A stretch of DNA of 64,000 nt. It comes from UBA1494_A sp963973975. Its GTDB lineage: Bacteria > Bacteroidota > Bacteroidia > Flavobacteriales_E > Vicingaceae. The notes below the pieces were generated by a model. It saw only the letters and a program-made list of their open reading frames with translations, did no database searches and was not told the DNA's origin. This document shows positions 16,260-24,610 of this stretch, in pieces (position 1 is the first letter of the stretch; every line of letters begins with the position of its first letter). Both the position numbers and the translations under genes were made by a program. Location: positions 1-64,000 of the forward strand of contig CAXBCF010000011.1 in the NCBI GenBank assembly GCA_963973975.1, given 5' to 3'.

Positions 16260-16862
16260 ATGAAATTGATGAAACAACTCGCATTTTTAACACTTTTGGC
16301 TTTTTTCACAGTAGCCTGTGGAGGTGGCGGCAATCAAGATTCGAATCAAAATGAAAATTTAGAAGAAGAAATTGATATTAGTAAACTCAATTTGGATAAT
16401 TTACTAAAGGAAATTGAGAAAAGGGAGCAATTACTTGAAAAAGAAGGCAATGGTGTTAATAATCGAAGAGGTATTTTATTGATGCGTGCTTATGCTGAAT
16501 TTGGTTTTCGTTTTGGGAACTATGAACAAGCACCTGAGTTTTTATACAAAGCAGGAGAAATGGCAATGGCTTACGAATTGCCTGTGGAAGCCATTCGTTA
16601 CCTCGATCAACTTTACAATGAATACAAAGACTTTGAGAAAAGGCCTTACTCTTTATTTTTGAAAGCTTTTATTGTTGAAAATCAAACTAGAAACTACGAA
16701 GAAGCTGAAAGACTTTACAGAAAATTTATAGAAGAATTTCCGAATCACGATATGGTGGATGATGCAGAATACTCCATCAAAAACATGGGTAAAACACCTG
16801 AGGAATTGATTCGTGAATTTGAAATTCGAGATTCTATTGAAGCAGCAAATAAAGCTGTTTAA
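16260..16862 (+). CDS. TPR-like outer-membrane lipoprotein
   Basis: A protein of 200 aa with a lipoprotein signal (basic start, hydrophobic core LAFLTLLAFFTVAC; lipidated Cys in the lipobox TVAC) and a Gly-rich CGGGG followed by an acidic linker. The body is helical with TPR-like segments (RRGILLMRAYAEFGFRFGNY, then YEEAERLYRKFIEEFPNHDM), so it probably scaffolds proteins in the periplasm, comparable to YbgF/BamD-type repeats. The start was chosen at the ATG at 16260; a TTG at 16251 and an ATG at 16269 are alternatives. Its stop codon directly abuts that of the convergent gene. Specific function is not known. Confidence 0.75.
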   Translation: MKLMKQLAFLTLLAFFTVACGGGGNQDSNQNENLEEEIDISKLNLDNLLKEIEKREQLLEKEGNGVNNRRGILLMRAYAEFGFRFGNYEQAPEFLYKAGEMAMAYELPVEAIRYLDQLYNEYKDFEKRPYSLFLKAFIVENQTRNYEEAERLYRKFIEEFPNHDMVDDAEYSIKNMGKTPEELIREFEIRDSIEAANKAV

Positions 16863-17819
16863 TTAGTTGATTCTTATTGTCATTCCCAAACTGCCGTAAA
16901 TGTGATTGGCATCATTTCTCAGGCGTTTGGAATTAAAGAAATTGGCGTAAAAGAAACTGAAGTTTTCCCATTCATACCTTAGTTTTCCTGAAGCGGTAAA
17001 CAATACTTTTTGAATGTAAGATTCTAGTTCAGGCCTTACTTGATTGAAATAATCACCTCTTAATGAACCATTGTAAAATTCGTATCGAAATCCTATGCTC
17101 AATTCTACATTGAGTTTGCGATTGGCTTCTTGGTTGTATTCGAAAGGCAAGAAACCAATTACATCAGAAATGTTTCTTCTGTAAAAAAGCTGGGGTTCCA
17201 TAAAAGTGAAGAGATTACCAATAGCTTGACTGCTTCCAAAGAATAAATCATGATTTTTTAAATCTTTGATTTTAATGTTCCAGTCAAAAAGCAACTGAAG
17301 GGTTGGTCTTTGCTCAATTTGATTTTCCCATCCATCAACATGCACATCGCCACTAAAATTATCGTGTATCCAATTTTGTAGTTTCCCTGCATTAAATAGT
17401 CCTTCAGTTGTTCCAATTTGCAAGCCATACGAAAAGTAAACTTCTTGATTCGAGTACATTTTCTCCAATGTCAAAAAGCTGTGATTTAGGAAAGGGCGCT
17501 GTTGCTCAGGTAGTGGATTTTCAAGGTAATGATCGGGAGTATATGCTTTGAATCCCAATGAGACACTGTGTAATTTATTCCATTTTGAAAAATTATTTTG
17601 ATTGGTGTCTATTTGCTTGTGCAATTGTGCGAATTCCACCAAAGCCCCAAATGAGTAGTAGCGATCAGTTTTTACATTCAAAGAAAGGATGTCATTGTCG
17701 TGACTTAAACTAACCCATATTGGTTTGTTTTGTGACTTAGCTATTGAGCTTGTGAGAAAAAGAAATACGAATGGAATTAAGCTAAAAAAAGCTTTTAATA
17801 GAATTGATTTCAATTTCAA
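16863..17819 (-). CDS. LpxR-like (DUF2219) outer-membrane lipid A deacylase family protein
   Basis: A 318-aa protein with an N-terminal signal peptide ending near SSIAKSQ and a beta-rich body. After the signal the sequence WVSLSHDNDILSL then KTDRYYSFGA matches the LpxR/DUF2219 pattern (D-N-D and T-D-R-Y-Y). In characterised LpxR enzymes the related Asn/Asp/His residues and calcium remove the 3'-acyloxyacyl chain of lipid A at the outer face of the outer membrane. The C-terminus alternates aromatic and polar residues, as in a 12-strand barrel. Enzymatic activity in this protein is unproven. It lies alone, next to cdaA but 51 nt away. Confidence 0.78.
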   Translation of the reverse strand: MKLKSILLKAFFSLIPFVFLFLTSSIAKSQNKPIWVSLSHDNDILSLNVKTDRYYSFGALVEFAQLHKQIDTNQNNFSKWNKLHSVSLGFKAYTPDHYLENPLPEQQRPFLNHSFLTLEKMYSNQEVYFSYGLQIGTTEGLFNAGKLQNWIHDNFSGDVHVDGWENQIEQRPTLQLLFDWNIKIKDLKNHDLFFGSSQAIGNLFTFMEPQLFYRRNISDVIGFLPFEYNQEANRKLNVELSIGFRYEFYNGSLRGDYFNQVRPELESYIQKVLFTASGKLRYEWENFSFFYANFFNSKRLRNDANHIYGSLGMTIRIN

Positions 17820-17870
17820 ATTTTGATTACGGTCATTTTATAACAGACTTTACTTCAATTGGTTTAATTT

Positions 17871-18662
17871 TTAAGCATTTGTTGGTATATGACTGTTCAA
17901 CCAATCCTTTAAATTCTCATTGTCTAAAATGGGTTTGATTCTGCCTTCAATTGCAACAGAGATTTCTCCACTTTCCTCAGAAATCATGATGGAGATAGCC
18001 GAAGAATTTTCTGTTATTCCAATTCCCGCTCGGTGTCGTAGACCATATTTTTGAGGTAAGCTTGGATTTTCTGAGATAGGAAAAACACATCCCGCTCGCT
18101 TGATTCTATTTTGATAAATAATCACTCCACCATCATGCAAAGGAGAATTTTTGAAAAAAATACTTTCAAGTAAAACTGTAGTTATAACGGCATCAAGTTG
18201 TTTTCCTGTTTCAGTAAATAAACTCAAATCACCTTCAAGACTAATGACAATCAAAGCGCCGGTTTTTGTTCTGCTCATTTTTTCACAAGCACGAACAATT
18301 GCGTTAATATTTTCTTGACTTTCCTCATTGCTCTGTTTCGACCACTTTAGAAATTTGCGAACCAATCCTTTTCCACCAAAAGGACTTTGGGATCCTAGTA
18401 GTAATAAAAAACGCCTAATTTCTTGCTGAAATACGATAATCAAGGCTAAAACTCCAACTCCAATAAACTGCCCCAAAATTTCTGAAAGCAATTCCATTTG
18501 CATGGCAGAAACAATTTTCCACAGAAGGTAAATCGCCAAAATTCCAAGAAAAATACGGATGGCAACAGTGCCTTTAATCAATTTATAAACTTGAAAAAGT
18601 AAAAAGGCAACCAAAAGGATGTCTAAAAGATCGAGCCAACGTATAGGTAGAAATTGAATCAT
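17871..18662 (-). CDS. cdaA: Diadenylate cyclase CdaA
   Basis: A 263-aa c-di-AMP synthase. Three N-terminal membrane helices (about 10-28, 34-53 and 65-80) precede the DAC domain, whose signature DGG is at 177-179 (SPLHDGGVIIY) and RHRAG at 209-213 (GLRHRAGIGITE). It makes cyclic di-AMP from two ATP at the inner membrane, a second messenger controlling potassium, turgor and cell-wall homeostasis. Its start lies 6 nt after the folP stop, so the two are co-transcribed; the folP-cdaA order is common in Bacteroidota. No c-di-AMP phosphodiesterase is visible in this window. Confidence 0.95.
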   Translation of the reverse strand: MIQFLPIRWLDLLDILLVAFLLFQVYKLIKGTVAIRIFLGILAIYLLWKIVSAMQMELLSEILGQFIGVGVLALIIVFQQEIRRFLLLLGSQSPFGGKGLVRKFLKWSKQSNEESQENINAIVRACEKMSRTKTGALIVISLEGDLSLFTETGKQLDAVITTVLLESIFFKNSPLHDGGVIIYQNRIKRAGCVFPISENPSLPQKYGLRHRAGIGITENSSAISIMISEESGEISVAIEGRIKPILDNENLKDWLNSHIPTNA

Positions 18663-18668
18663 GCCGTT

Positions 18669-19535
18669 TTATTGGTTTTGATAATAATTGAATAGTTTAA
18701 CGACTTCTTTTGCTTCTTTCACATCGTGAACCCTTAAAATTGAAGCGCCATTGAGCAGAGAAATCATGTGTGCGGCAGTAGTCCCATTCAAAGAATCTTC
18801 AATTGGAACATCAATTACTTTTTGAATCATTTTCTTTCTACTTAAACCCACTAAAAGCGGACATCCTAAAGCACCAAAATAGGCTAAATTTTTTAACAAT
18901 TGATAATTGTGGCTTAAATCTTTTGCAAATCCAAAACCCACATCTAAAATCACATCGCTAACATTTAAATCCCTAAGCAGAGTGATTTGTTGATTGAAAA
19001 AGTGAAAAACTGAAGTCACCACATTGTCATATTCAGCTTGACTTTGCATGTTTTTAGGTTCACCTTTTAGGTGCATTAACACATAGGGTACTTTTAATTT
19101 TGCAATGCACTCAAACATTCTTTCGTCATAAAGTCCACCTGAAATATCGTTGATTATTGCCGCACCATTGTCCACAGCAATTTCTGCAACGTTCGCTCTA
19201 TAGGTATCAACAGAAATAATGAGCTCTGGGAATTCACCTACAATGCATTTTATAGCAGGAATCAATCGTTGAAGTTCTTCTGTTTCGTCGATAAGCTCAG
19301 CACCTGGACGAGATGAAAAGCCACCTAAATCAACAATATCTACTTCTTCTTTTAGCATTTTTTCAACTCGAATTTTCAATGCTTTTTCTTGTTGAACACG
19401 ACTTTCAGCATAAAATGAATCTGGAGTGAGGTTGATAATGCCCATTACTTTAGGTGTGGATAAATCCATTAATTTTCCTTTCACTCGAAGGCTTGATTTA
19501 TTTTGAAAAGGGCTATTTTCGTTTTTCATTTTCAT
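18669..19535 (-). CDS. folP: Dihydropteroate synthase
   Basis: A 288-aa TIM-barrel dihydropteroate synthase. It has the N-terminal motif MGIINLTPDSFY, the loop DLGGFSSRPGA for the pterin and pyrophosphate, ISVDTYRANVAE, NDISGG, LDVGFGFAKDLSHNYQLLKNL and LVGLSRKKMI, with the C-terminal RVHDVKEAKE. It condenses para-aminobenzoate with 6-hydroxymethyl-dihydropterin pyrophosphate in folate synthesis and is the sulfonamide target. The first of two in-frame ATG codons (two codons apart) is used; a -7 promoter element ends 7 nt upstream. It is first in the folP-cdaA operon. Confidence 0.96.
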   Translation of the reverse strand: MKMKNENSPFQNKSSLRVKGKLMDLSTPKVMGIINLTPDSFYAESRVQQEKALKIRVEKMLKEEVDIVDLGGFSSRPGAELIDETEELQRLIPAIKCIVGEFPELIISVDTYRANVAEIAVDNGAAIINDISGGLYDERMFECIAKLKVPYVLMHLKGEPKNMQSQAEYDNVVTSVFHFFNQQITLLRDLNVSDVILDVGFGFAKDLSHNYQLLKNLAYFGALGCPLLVGLSRKKMIQKVIDVPIEDSLNGTTAAHMISLLNGASILRVHDVKEAKEVVKLFNYYQNQ

Positions 19536-19542
19536 AGTGCAA

Positions 19543-19550
19543 CAAAATTA
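19543..19550 (-). promoter_or_regulatory. -7 element of folP-cdaA
   Basis: TAATTTTG on the minus strand is an exact TAnnTTTG match, 7 nt before the folP start codon, predicting a very short or absent 5' leader. The region is only 25 bp wide and is shared with the divergent DUF1599 gene. Confidence 0.5.
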
Positions 19551-19560
19551 ACTGAAAAGC

Positions 19561-20109
19561 ATGTCAAATACATCTCAACAATATGATGAAGCCGTTAAGG
19601 CTTGCCAAGATATTTTTCAAAAAAAGATGAAAGACTACGGAAGTGCTTGGAGAGTATTGCGCTCTAGCTCTTTAACCGATCAACTTTACATCAAAGCAAA
19701 ACGAATAAGAAGCATTCAAGAAAAAGGCCACAGTAGGGTGGATGAGGGAGTTTTGCCTGAGTTTATCGGAATTGTCAACTATTCAGTGATGGCGCTCATT
19801 CAATTGGAGTTGGGAATAAGTGAAGACTCGGATTTGGAAGCAGGAATTGCATCTGAATTGTATGAAAATTACATTCATAAAGCCAAAAGCTTGATGGAAA
19901 ATAAAAACCACGATTACGATGAAGCTTGGAGAGAAATGCGCATTTCATCTTTAACAGATTTAATCCTTCAAAAATTATTGCGCATTAAGCAAATTGAAGA
20001 CAATCAAGGTAAAACACTGATTTCAGAAGGCATTGATGCCAATTATTACGACATGATAAATTATGCCATCTTTGCTTTAATTAAACTAAACGAAGAACTG
20101 AAGGCTTAA
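19561..20109 (+). CDS. DUF1599 protein (internally duplicated)
   Basis: A 182-aa protein made of two related halves: KKMKDYGSAWRVLRSSSLTD and, about 90 residues later, NKNHDYDEAWREMRISSLTD, each followed by RIRSIQEKG or RIKQIEDNQG and by a helical YxMxNYxxxALIxL segment. This is the DUF1599 arrangement, widespread in Bacteroidota. No known catalytic motif or signal peptide is present. Halves of this type resemble nucleotide-processing helical folds (MazG-like) in appearance, which I only note as a possibility. It is divergent from folP-cdaA with a 25-bp gap and precedes the BT_3928-like gene. Confidence 0.8.
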   Translation: MSNTSQQYDEAVKACQDIFQKKMKDYGSAWRVLRSSSLTDQLYIKAKRIRSIQEKGHSRVDEGVLPEFIGIVNYSVMALIQLELGISEDSDLEAGIASELYENYIHKAKSLMENKNHDYDEAWREMRISSLTDLILQKLLRIKQIEDNQGKTLISEGIDANYYDMINYAIFALIKLNEELKA

Positions 20110-20146
20110 GACTTGTTAAGCAATTGAGATTTTAAACTCCACTGCT

Positions 20147-20154
20147 TATTTTTG
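20147..20154 (+). promoter_or_regulatory. -7 element of the BT_3928-family gene
   Basis: TATTTTTG, an exact TAnnTTTG match, with a TTG 20 nt upstream at 20124-20126 as possible -33 element. The start codon is 28 nt further downstream. Confidence 0.45.
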
Positions 20155-20182
20155 GTTATTATTAAAATAAATAGATAAACAG

Positions 20183-21451
20183 ATGAAATATATATTAGGA
20201 ATTGCACGCTTATTAGTCGGTAACTTATTTATTTTTAGTGGATTGGTTAAAGCAAACGATCCGCTCGGCTTTTCATATAAATTGGAAGAATACTTTGTTG
20301 AGTTTGGAATGGATTGGGGCTGGTTGCACGAAATTTTAGTGCCTTTAGCTGCTTTGCTTTGCATTGTTGAAATTGTTCTCGGAGTAGCTTTGTTGGTTGG
20401 TTATCAAATGAAAATCGTTTCTTGGTCGCTCTTGATCATGATTGTCTTTTTTACCATTTTAACCGGAGCATCTGCCATTTTTGAAATTGTTCGTTCTTGT
20501 GGTTGCTTTGGAGATGCAATTCCTCTCACTCCTTGGGAATCATTTTACAAAGATTTGATTTTATTGGTATTTATACTCCTCATTTTCTTCAAACAAAAGG
20601 AAATCAAACCATACAAGAAAATGAGTGATTGGGTGATTTTATTTTTTCTTTCAACCTTATTGTTATTTCCACTTTCCAGAATGTTGGATTGGTTCATGAT
20701 TATTGAAGTCACCATTGTATTGTGGTTGAGTTTAATCGTAAAATACCTTTCTGAAAAAGAAAATAAGGCGGCTGCAACAGCAGTGGTTTTATCGCTTTTC
20801 TATAGTTTATATGTAACAATTGCTGCGGTAGAATACCTGCCTTTTAGAGATTTCAGACCATATGCGATAGGAAAAAATATACCAGAACAGATGAAGTTGC
20901 CACCCAATGCCAAACCTTCTGTGTATCAAAATATCTTGGTTTACAAAAACAAAAATACAGGAGAAGTAAAGGAAATGAATGATTCTGAGTACAATGCTTC
21001 AAAAATTTGGGAAGACAAAGCGTGGGAATGGCAAAGTACTGACAGTAAGTTGATTGAAAAAGGAGATGAGGCGAAAATTACCGACCTTTCTGTTTTAACA
21101 CATGAAAATGAAGAAATTACTGATTTGTTTTTAGCCGAGCCTAAAGCTTTGTGGGTGGTTTGTTATGATTTAGATTTAACAAGTACAGCGCATCTAAATG
21201 AAATCAAGGAATTGGCGAAAGCTGCACAGCAAAACGGAATTAAAGTGGTGGGCTTATCCGCTGCCGGAAAAAAACAGAAAGATGTATTCATTGCAGAACA
21301 TCAACTAAATTTTGATTTCTTGGTGGTTGATGGCATCGTGCTTAAAACCATGGTGCGCTCAAACCCTGGCTTAATGTATGTTGAAAACGGAACTGTTCTT
21401 GGGAAATGGCATGAAAATGAAGTCCCCAATGTGAATGAATTGAAGCAATAA
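20183..21451 (+). CDS. BT_3928-family protein: DoxX/MauE-like membrane domain plus thioredoxin-like domain
   Basis: A 422-aa inner-membrane protein. The first 220 residues have about six hydrophobic helices and open with RLLVGNLFIFSGLVKANDPLG, typical of DoxX/MauE-like domains; SCGCFGD (about 108-114) is the conserved cysteine cluster. The C-terminal part (about 280-420) resembles a thioredoxin fold (ALWVVCYDLDLTSTAHLNEI, AAQQNGIKVVGLSAAG) but has no CxxC pair. BT_3928-like proteins are probable membrane redox or respiratory accessory factors; function is not established. It is followed 9 nt later by a permease gene. Confidence 0.75.
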   Translation: MKYILGIARLLVGNLFIFSGLVKANDPLGFSYKLEEYFVEFGMDWGWLHEILVPLAALLCIVEIVLGVALLVGYQMKIVSWSLLIMIVFFTILTGASAIFEIVRSCGCFGDAIPLTPWESFYKDLILLVFILLIFFKQKEIKPYKKMSDWVILFFLSTLLLFPLSRMLDWFMIIEVTIVLWLSLIVKYLSEKENKAAATAVVLSLFYSLYVTIAAVEYLPFRDFRPYAIGKNIPEQMKLPPNAKPSVYQNILVYKNKNTGEVKEMNDSEYNASKIWEDKAWEWQSTDSKLIEKGDEAKITDLSVLTHENEEITDLFLAEPKALWVVCYDLDLTSTAHLNEIKELAKAAQQNGIKVVGLSAAGKKQKDVFIAEHQLNFDFLVVDGIVLKTMVRSNPGLMYVENGTVLGKWHENEVPNVNELKQ

Positions 21452-21460
21452 GTTACTTAC

Positions 21461-22531
21461 ATGCTTGCATTCATCATTCGTCGATTGAGTTATGGTTTTT
21501 TAGTTCTATTTGGCGTTGTATCTCTTGTTTTTTTAATTTTCAATATCCTTCCCGGTGATCCGAGTCGGATGATGCTTGGGCAAAGGGCCGATCAAGCTGC
21601 AATCGATGAAATTAACCGAGAATTAGGACTGGATCGTAGCATTGGGTTTCAATATGCCCTTTATTTAAATGACTTGTCGCCAATATCGCTTCATTTTAAT
21701 GAAGAAGAAAGTACCACATATTATCGCCCTGAGCTTTATGGAGGTAAGGCTTTAATGAGTTTCGAAAAGTTTAAGGTTGTTATTAAAAAGCCCTATTTGA
21801 GAAGGTCTTACCAAACTAATAAGAAAGTGTCTTCAATTTTATTTGAGAGTTTGCCGGAAACTGCCGTTCTTGCAATTTCTGCCATTTTTTTTGCCACACT
21901 ATTAGGCCTGTTTTTGGGAATAGTTTCTGCACTTTTTCAAGACCAGTGGATTGATCGTTTATTATTATTTTTAGCCACTTTAGGCATGGCATTGCCTTCC
22001 TTTTTTGTAGGGGTCATTTTTGCTTGGTTGTTTGGTTTCGTGTTAGTAGAATACACTGGATTAAACATGGCAGGTAGTCTTTATGAAGTCGATGATTTGG
22101 GCAGAGGAGAATACCTCAATTTTTCAAATTTGATATTACCGGCTCTAACACTTGGCATTCGACCATTAGCAGTTATTTTACAGCTTAGTCGAAATTCCTT
22201 ATTAGAAGTGCTTTCTCAGGATTATGTTCGAACAGCCAAAGCAAAGGGTCTGTCTTTTAAAAATGTTTTGTTTAAACACGTTTTAAAAAATGCACTAAAT
22301 CCTGTTATTACTTCAATTTCAGGAATGTTTGCTGGTTTAATGGCAGGGGCTGTATTTGTAGAAATTATTTTTTCTTGGAAAGGGATTGGATGGGAGATTG
22401 TAAATGCGCTTGAAAAATATGATTTACCAATAGTAATGGGCGCTGTCTTAATTATAGCGGTTATATTTGTCCTCATAAATATAGTGGTGGATATCATTTA
22501 TGGCGTTTTAGATCCGCGTGTAAGGGTCTAG
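21461..22531 (+). CDS. DppB-type ABC transporter permease
   Basis: A 356-aa permease of the oligopeptide/dipeptide/nickel family (binding-protein-dependent transport). The N-terminal helix FLVLFGVVSLVFLIFNILPGDPSRMMLGQ is the family start, and the EAA-loop region is LLEVLSQDYVRTAKAKGLSFKNVLFKHVLKNAL near residues 240-285. Helices at about 125-155, 165-190, 285-310 and 325-350 cross the inner membrane. An insertion of about 70 residues (STTYYRPELYGG...) lies between helices 1 and 2. No second permease, ATPase or binding protein gene is adjacent, so partners must be elsewhere. Confidence 0.88.
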   Translation: MLAFIIRRLSYGFLVLFGVVSLVFLIFNILPGDPSRMMLGQRADQAAIDEINRELGLDRSIGFQYALYLNDLSPISLHFNEEESTTYYRPELYGGKALMSFEKFKVVIKKPYLRRSYQTNKKVSSILFESLPETAVLAISAIFFATLLGLFLGIVSALFQDQWIDRLLLFLATLGMALPSFFVGVIFAWLFGFVLVEYTGLNMAGSLYEVDDLGRGEYLNFSNLILPALTLGIRPLAVILQLSRNSLLEVLSQDYVRTAKAKGLSFKNVLFKHVLKNALNPVITSISGMFAGLMAGAVFVEIIFSWKGIGWEIVNALEKYDLPIVMGAVLIIAVIFVLINIVVDIIYGVLDPRVRV

Positions 22532-22551
22532 CCATTGATTAAAGGAAAAAA

Positions 22552-23310
22552 ATGCGAAAGAAAATAGTTGCGGGAAATTGGAAAATGAATTTAGACATTG
22601 AAGCAGGTAAAGCACTTGCCAAAGATGTTTTAGATGGATTGAATGAATTACCAGAAGGAAATGAAGTAGTAATTATTCCTTCGTTTATTCACCTTCCAGA
22701 GGTCCAAAAGCTTATTTCAAAAAGTGGATTGCAATTGGGAGCACAAAATAATTCTCAGTTTGAAGATGGAGCTTACACAGGTGAAGTTTCCACTAGTATG
22801 TTACAATCAGTTGGAGTAACTTATTGTTTGGTAGGACACTCTGAACGAAGAAGTATTTTTAAAGAATCCGATGATGTTTTGGCTGCCAAAGTTAAAGCAT
22901 TGTTGAATCAAGGAATCAAAGTAATTTTTTGCTGTGGCGAATTATTGGAAGAAAGAAAAGCCAATATTCACTTTGATTGCATTAAATCACAGCTAGCGCT
23001 ATTATGGCAATTTACAGCTGGGGAGTTTTCTCAAATTAGCATTGCTTATGAACCGGTTTGGGCAATAGGAACAGGAGAAACAGCTTCTGCAGATCAAGCT
23101 CAAGAAATGCACGAATTTATAAGAAGTCTTATTGAGCAAAATTTCTCTGTTGAAAAAGCAAAGGCTACAAGCATACTTTATGGGGGCAGTGTAAAGCCTG
23201 ATAATGCTTCATCTCTTTTTGGAATGAAGGACATAGATGGTGGGTTAATTGGCGGTGCTTCACTCGATGCTAAAAGCTTTCTATCTATTGTAAATGCGAT
23301 GGAGGCATGA
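22552..23310 (+). CDS. tpiA: Triosephosphate isomerase
   Basis: A 252-aa TIM-barrel enzyme: AGNWKMN with substrate-binding Asn10 and Lys12 (near N-terminus), VGHSERR with the catalytic His near residue 97, AYEPVWAIGTG with the catalytic Glu, and YGGSVKPDN and GGLIGGASL for phosphate binding. It interconverts dihydroxyacetone phosphate and glyceraldehyde-3-phosphate in glycolysis and gluconeogenesis. Its stop overlaps the prmA start by 4 nt (ATGA at 23307-23310), an order common in Bacteroidota. Confidence 0.98.
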   Translation: MRKKIVAGNWKMNLDIEAGKALAKDVLDGLNELPEGNEVVIIPSFIHLPEVQKLISKSGLQLGAQNNSQFEDGAYTGEVSTSMLQSVGVTYCLVGHSERRSIFKESDDVLAAKVKALLNQGIKVIFCCGELLEERKANIHFDCIKSQLALLWQFTAGEFSQISIAYEPVWAIGTGETASADQAQEMHEFIRSLIEQNFSVEKAKATSILYGGSVKPDNASSLFGMKDIDGGLIGGASLDAKSFLSIVNAMEA

Positions 23311-24152
23311 GTTATTTTGAAGTAAATTTCACAATAAAGCCATTTACACCTTTCGCTGAAATTTTGGTGGCAATGCTTGCCGAAATTGGTTTTGAAAGTT
23401 TTGTTGAAGAGGAAAGTGATTCAAAACTTAAGGCATACATTCAAGAGACTGAGTTTGATGAATTGGCAATCATTCAATTGTTAGATCATTTTAGTTCAGA
23501 ATGCAAACTTTCATTTGAAATTACTCAAATCAAAAAAGAAAACTGGAATCAAAAATGGGAAGAAAGTTTTTCTCCGGTTGAAGTTACTGATTTTTGTATC
23601 ATTAGGGCACCTTTTCACGAGCCTAAAAGTGGATTTAAACACGAGTTGCTCATTGAACCGAAAATGTCTTTTGGAACTGGACACCACCAAACTACGCAGA
23701 TGATGGTGGAGCTAATGCAAGGCATTGATTTTGAAAATAAATCAGTGCTCGACATGGGCAGTGGAACGGGAATTTTAGCCATTTTAGCAGCTAAGTTAGG
23801 AGCTACTGAAATTGTTGCAATTGATATTGAAGAATGGGCTTATGAAAACATGCAAGAAAATTTTAAGCGAAATCACTGTGAGTCCATCAATGCTTTTTTA
23901 GGAGATGCAAGCTTAATAGCTGACAAAGCTGAAGTGTATGATTCAATTCTAGCCAATATCAATAAAAATACCCTTCAAGCAGATTTGAAGCATTATGACA
24001 AGGCATTAAAACCAAATGGATCCATCTTATTAAGTGGCTTTTACGAACACGATGTCGCTGATTTATTTGCGACTGACCCGCTGATTAATTACTCCCTTCA
24101 AAATCAATTACAAAAAGATCATTGGGTGGCATTGCATTTGCAAAAGGGTTGA
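23307..24152 (+). CDS. prmA: Ribosomal protein L11 methyltransferase
   Basis: A 281-aa S-adenosylmethionine-dependent methyltransferase. It has an N-terminal ferredoxin-like substrate-binding domain followed by FGTGHHQTTQMM and the motif I DMGSGTGILAIL, then DIEEWAYEN and DSILANINKN (PrmA-type NxxxN). It trimethylates L11 of the large ribosomal subunit. It overlaps tpiA by 4 nt. The last eight codons (VALHLQKG) and the stop recur with one silent change about 680 bp downstream (24805-24831), with a toxin-antitoxin pair between the copies, so the 3' end was re-created by an insertion. Confidence 0.96.
   Translation: MSYFEVNFTIKPFTPFAEILVAMLAEIGFESFVEEESDSKLKAYIQETEFDELAIIQLLDHFSSECKLSFEITQIKKENWNQKWEESFSPVEVTDFCIIRAPFHEPKSGFKHELLIEPKMSFGTGHHQTTQMMVELMQGIDFENKSVLDMGSGTGILAILAAKLGATEIVAIDIEEWAYENMQENFKRNHCESINAFLGDASLIADKAEVYDSILANINKNTLQADLKHYDKALKPNGSILLSGFYEHDVADLFATDPLINYSLQNQLQKDHWVALHLQKG
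24126..24148 (+). repeat. Left copy of a 23-bp direct repeat (3' end of prmA)
   Basis: Bases 24126-24148 are the last coding part of prmA and are identical to 24805-24827. Together they flank the RelE/antitoxin module, an arrangement like att sites or a duplicated insertion target. Confidence 0.9.
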
Positions 24153-24162
24153 GAATTTTTTC

Positions 24163-24420
24163 TTACTTATAAATTGCTTTTCTATGTCCGATTGTTATGA
24201 CATCAACGATAAGTTCATTATCATATATATCGTAGATTACTCGATAATTACCGATTCTTATTCTTAAGCCATCTCTTCCTTTTAATTTTCTATACCCGAT
24301 TGGTCTAGGATTATGCTGCAAATCAGAAATAGCATCAATAATAGGTTCGGCAATTGAGTCTGAAAGTTTATCTAATTGCTTTTGAGCTTTTTTTGATAAT
24401 AAAATAGTGTAATTAGCCAT
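24163..24420 (-). CDS. RelE/ParE-family toxin
   Basis: An 85-aa type II toxin. The fold signature is clear: an N-terminal strand (YTILLSKKAQKQLDKL), helices, then RPIGYRKLKGRDGLRIRIGNYRVIYDIYDNELIVDVITIGHRKAIY, with the conserved R-x-R-x-G-x-Y-R-V-x-Y pattern and a C-terminal GHR. RelE toxins cut mRNA in the ribosome or block replication (ParE). Its start overlaps the antitoxin end by 8 nt, so the antitoxin is made first. It is encoded opposite to prmA, with 10 nt between the two stops. Confidence 0.92.
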   Translation of the reverse strand: MANYTILLSKKAQKQLDKLSDSIAEPIIDAISDLQHNPRPIGYRKLKGRDGLRIRIGNYRVIYDIYDNELIVDVITIGHRKAIYK

Positions 24421-24610
24421 TTTTAGACTTTCTGTTTTTTAAATAATCAGAAAATAAAATGCGTTCACCAGTGTCTTCATTTTTTGATTTATCATAAAGC
24501 TTAATGTCTTCGAGTTCTTCAATGTCATCCACCATTTTATTATATTCATCTATTGGAAGGATTACGGCTAATTTATTACCGTTATTATCTGTTACATATT
24601 GAGTTCTCAT
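24413..24610 (-). CDS. Antitoxin of the RelE-type toxin
   Basis: A 65-aa protein with an N-terminal strand-rich segment (QYVTDNNGNKLAVILPIDEYNKMVDDIEELED), as in short YefM/Phd- or RelB-like antitoxins, and an acidic then basic tail that could wrap around the toxin. It lies upstream of and overlaps the RelE-type gene by 8 nt, the usual toxin-antitoxin order. The pair is likely autoregulated, but no operator can be pinned down. Family assignment is by position plus general pattern. Confidence 0.8.
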   Translation of the reverse strand: MRTQYVTDNNGNKLAVILPIDEYNKMVDDIEELEDIKLYDKSKNEDTGERILFSDYLKNRKSKNG

